Shown here: in pieces, positions 61,701 through 64,000 of the stretch
How positions within the stretch are numbered: the stretch's first letter is position 1
How the letters are laid out: every line of letters begins with the position of its first letter
Source: Aptenodytes patagonicus
Lineage: Eukaryota > Chordata > Aves > Sphenisciformes > Spheniscidae
DNA: 64,000 nucleotides
Direction of reading: 5' to 3'
Assembly: GCF_965638725.1 (NCBI RefSeq)
Contig: NC_134950.1
Coordinates: 167,137,353-167,201,352, forward strand
The notes under the pieces: generated by a model
Told to the model about the DNA's origin: nothing
The model's input: the letters and a program-made list of their open reading frames with translations, nothing else
The model's database searches: none
Position numbers and translations under genes: made by a program

Positions 61701-64000
61701 TGAATTCAGGTGAGATAAAGCCAGCCCCAGAGCACGGTGGACCCGCAACCACTGAGATAGGGAAAAATAGGTATATTCCCAATCTGTTTTATTTTCTAAC
61801 TTGACATTGCAATGATATGCAGGTGAGAGACTTCGTTAGACTAAGAATTCGTCTTCATTCACCCCACAGCAGTCAAACTTTTCTAGAAAGCCAATGGAAA
61901 ACTGCCCAACCACAGCTCTTAAACATAGAGCTGCTCCTGTTCCCCAAAGGAGAGTCCAGCTGGGCCGTGCTCATGCTCTACTGTTTGTCCTCCTGGGTCT
62001 TATTTGAATGATGCTTAGGCAAAGCCTTTTCTTCTTGTGTCCGTACTCCGGTAACGTGGTCTGTTACTCATCACTCATAATCCCCCTGGCTGGAAAAGCG
62101 GTCACCTAATCAGGGCAGAAGTTTTGCCGTGCGATGTACGTAGCCGCTTTCCAATCATCCCCAGCTCGAGTTTGTTTACGTGCAGCGGGATTATTAGCAA
62201 GACATAATATGAGTTAAAGAAATCAGGATCAGTTAGAAAAGGGGAGCTGGATAATTTATTCCTCACTGCCATTTAATTCCTGAGAGAAAATCCCCAAACA
62301 AGGGACAAGGCGGGGGCAACTGGTCAGCGAGGGCTGAGCCTACGCGCCAGCTCGCTGTCTCTTTGGCTTGCAGAAATAGGGCAGAGCTGTGCAAAGATTA
62401 TTGGAGCAAGAACATCTTGCACAAAAAAGCAAGCTTAAAAGGATACAAAGCTTTCAGGAAGCAGCAGTCTTCCACCATGGCCTGTTTTCCAGTGAATGAT
62501 TTAATTCCCTGCTTTTCATGTAACAGTTTAGTGTGCTATTATGGTCTGTTATCAGTCTACCTATTTAGGGCTGATGAATTTACTGCCAGCGAAACAAACG
62601 CAGGGAAAAAAAGCCGATTAAAACAACAGAAATGCTGAAGGAAGTCTTTGAAATCAAACAGATCTACTGGGGGAAAAAAAGAATAAAATGAAAACGGCCC
62701 TTAATTTTGTGTAACTGTCCATTTGGCTCGTCTGCTGACAACGCGGGGTTTGAAGACAAGCTGGCCCAGTTTTTGCAAGCTAATAGTGGTGTATTGATCC
62801 TTCCTTTGGCTCCTGCCATCGCTTCGTGGCATCGGAGCTCTTTTCCATAGTTAATGGCAGGATATTAATTTAATGGACAGGACGTAGAGCAGCAGGGGCT
62901 GCCCTGGGGGATGGAGCGCAGGGCGCACGCTGAATCCAGCAACGGTGAACGCTGCTAAAAGCACGGAGGGAAGGGGATCATTTCTCACCGGGTAATTTTA
63001 ATGGGGGAGCTGCCTGAGCTCCAAAGGCATGTGCAGGTACTGAACATTAGCATTGTATGGACATGGTGTTGCGCCTCGCCGCCTTCGTGCAATCTCGAAG
63101 GCAAAACCTGGCGGCTAAGGAGGGGGCGGGAGGGTGGAGGGTGCTGCTCTGGCCACAGGAAGCACCCAGCTCTGGGGAGGGGGTGGTGAACCCCCTTCTT
63201 GCTGTCGCTGAAGCGACCTCTGGCAGTAACGTCCAGGATGAAAAAGCAACTGAACCCCCCGGCAAGTCTGAAGTGGCATGTTAAGTGAACGCCCAGCAAA
63301 GCCCTTCCTTCTTCTCCCCCAAAACCACTCTGAACAGCAGGCTGGCTTGGCCAGGTGGCCTTGGAGGTGCACCTTGGCGGTGGCCTCCACGTCACTAAGC
63401 TGGGTCAGAGGGGTCGTATGGGACAGCGCAGCCCACAGGGCCGGAGTCTCCACGCCAGATGTGGGGAGGCTCATCTGCACCCCTGGTGGGAACAGCCTCT
63501 GCTAAGCCCCAACTCCACCCGGGTTGGTGGGGAGCTGGGAGCAACCTAACACCTCCTTTTCTTGGCAGAGCAATTAAACAGACATTTTGCTGGTGCCACA
63601 CTATGGTCACGACTGCAAATGTGTGACACAGAGGACAGTTGTAGAGGGTTTCTCCCTACCTCAGTGCGGCTTTACACGGCACAGACCGGCGGTCTTCAGG
63701 TTTAGGAGCCGCATCTTGGCATTGCAACTGAGCATGTGGTGCAAGAAACAGGTCTGGCAACCTCCCAAATGCTTCTCTGAAACTGTGGCTGTGCAACGAA
63801 TGCCCTCAACGCCATAAAAAATATGCCCAGGGATTATCCTGCACAATCAACCCATGTATGAGGTTATTTTAAACTAGGAAAAACGACGTCTTCATATAAA
63901 CCCGGTGTTAGTTCCCAGCCAGGGCTCTTACTCTGGCTCTGCAAACTAGGCTGGGTGGGTGGGTGTTTGCCCTCCACGAGGAGCATTACTGACCTCAGTG
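58795..64000. other. Intergenic DNA, no confirmed gene
   Basis: About 5.2 kb to the end of the window. It contains a possible minus-strand poly(A) site near 60870 (listed separately) and AT-rich stretches near 61020-61200 and 62200-62280. No coding exon or RNA gene is recognised on either strand. Confidence 0.5.
60835..60885 (-). terminator. Possible minus-strand poly(A) site
   Basis: On the minus strand the sequence reads TTTTTCTAATAAAAATCTG, followed by a short A-run and then GTGCTTCAGTGCTG, a plausible signal, cleavage and GU-rich order. In mammals CRHR2 lies tail-to-tail with GARS1, so this could be the end of its transcript, but no CRHR2 coding exon is visible within the window. This is a weak inference. 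Confidence 0.2.

Noticed and set aside
53371-64000. Exons of CRHR2, expected on the minus strand downstream of GARS1
   Set aside because: The conserved C-terminal and transmembrane stretches were not found; the coding part probably lies beyond the window.

Overview
The window looks like a piece of bird nuclear genome. It holds CR1-type LINE 3' ends with the ATTCTATG tail, a solo LTR of avian endogenous-retrovirus type, long AT-rich introns and CpG-rich promoter DNA. No prokaryotic or plasmid features are visible. The one gene I can support fully is GARS1, glycyl-tRNA synthetase, on the + strand at 24584-53277. All 17 coding exons were placed by hand, every junction keeps the frame, and the product is 735 aa from the first ATG or 685 aa from the cytosolic ATG. 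The second length equals the human cytosolic enzyme.

Layout. Bases 1-24240 are intergenic. They contain an inverted pair of closely related CR1 fragments (4005-4588 and 5980-6460), a short CR1 tail (11357-11430), a GC-rich CpG island with no assigned gene (about 20030-20480), and a GC-rich minisatellite (23637-24248) directly before the GARS1 promoter. The promoter CpG island (about 24240-25030) carries an exact NRF-1 consensus, a CTCF-type motif and a C/EBP-ATF response-element match that abuts the first start codon. GARS1 then fills 24.6-53.4 kb. Bases 53380-64000 are intergenic again and contain a clean 567-bp solo LTR (58223-58789) with a 5-bp target-site duplication.

How the parts fit. 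GARS1 must supply glycyl-tRNA synthetase to both cytosol and mitochondria. Exon 1 has three in-frame ATGs: two would start an Arg-rich, acid-free presequence and the third starts the cytosolic form. NRF-1-type and ATF4-type motifs near the start are what would be expected for a nuclear gene with a mitochondrial product that also responds to amino-acid stress, but this regulation is inferred from motifs only.

The most notable features are an AT-AC (U12-type) intron 11 with near-ideal minor-spliceosome signals, a G11 tract inside the mitochondrial presequence reading frame, the A-B-A-B-A higher-order minisatellite at the promoter, and a pair of same-orientation CTCF-like motifs upstream. I found no new multi-gene system. 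Exons of the expected mammalian neighbours (GGCT upstream, CRHR2 downstream) were looked for and not recognised.
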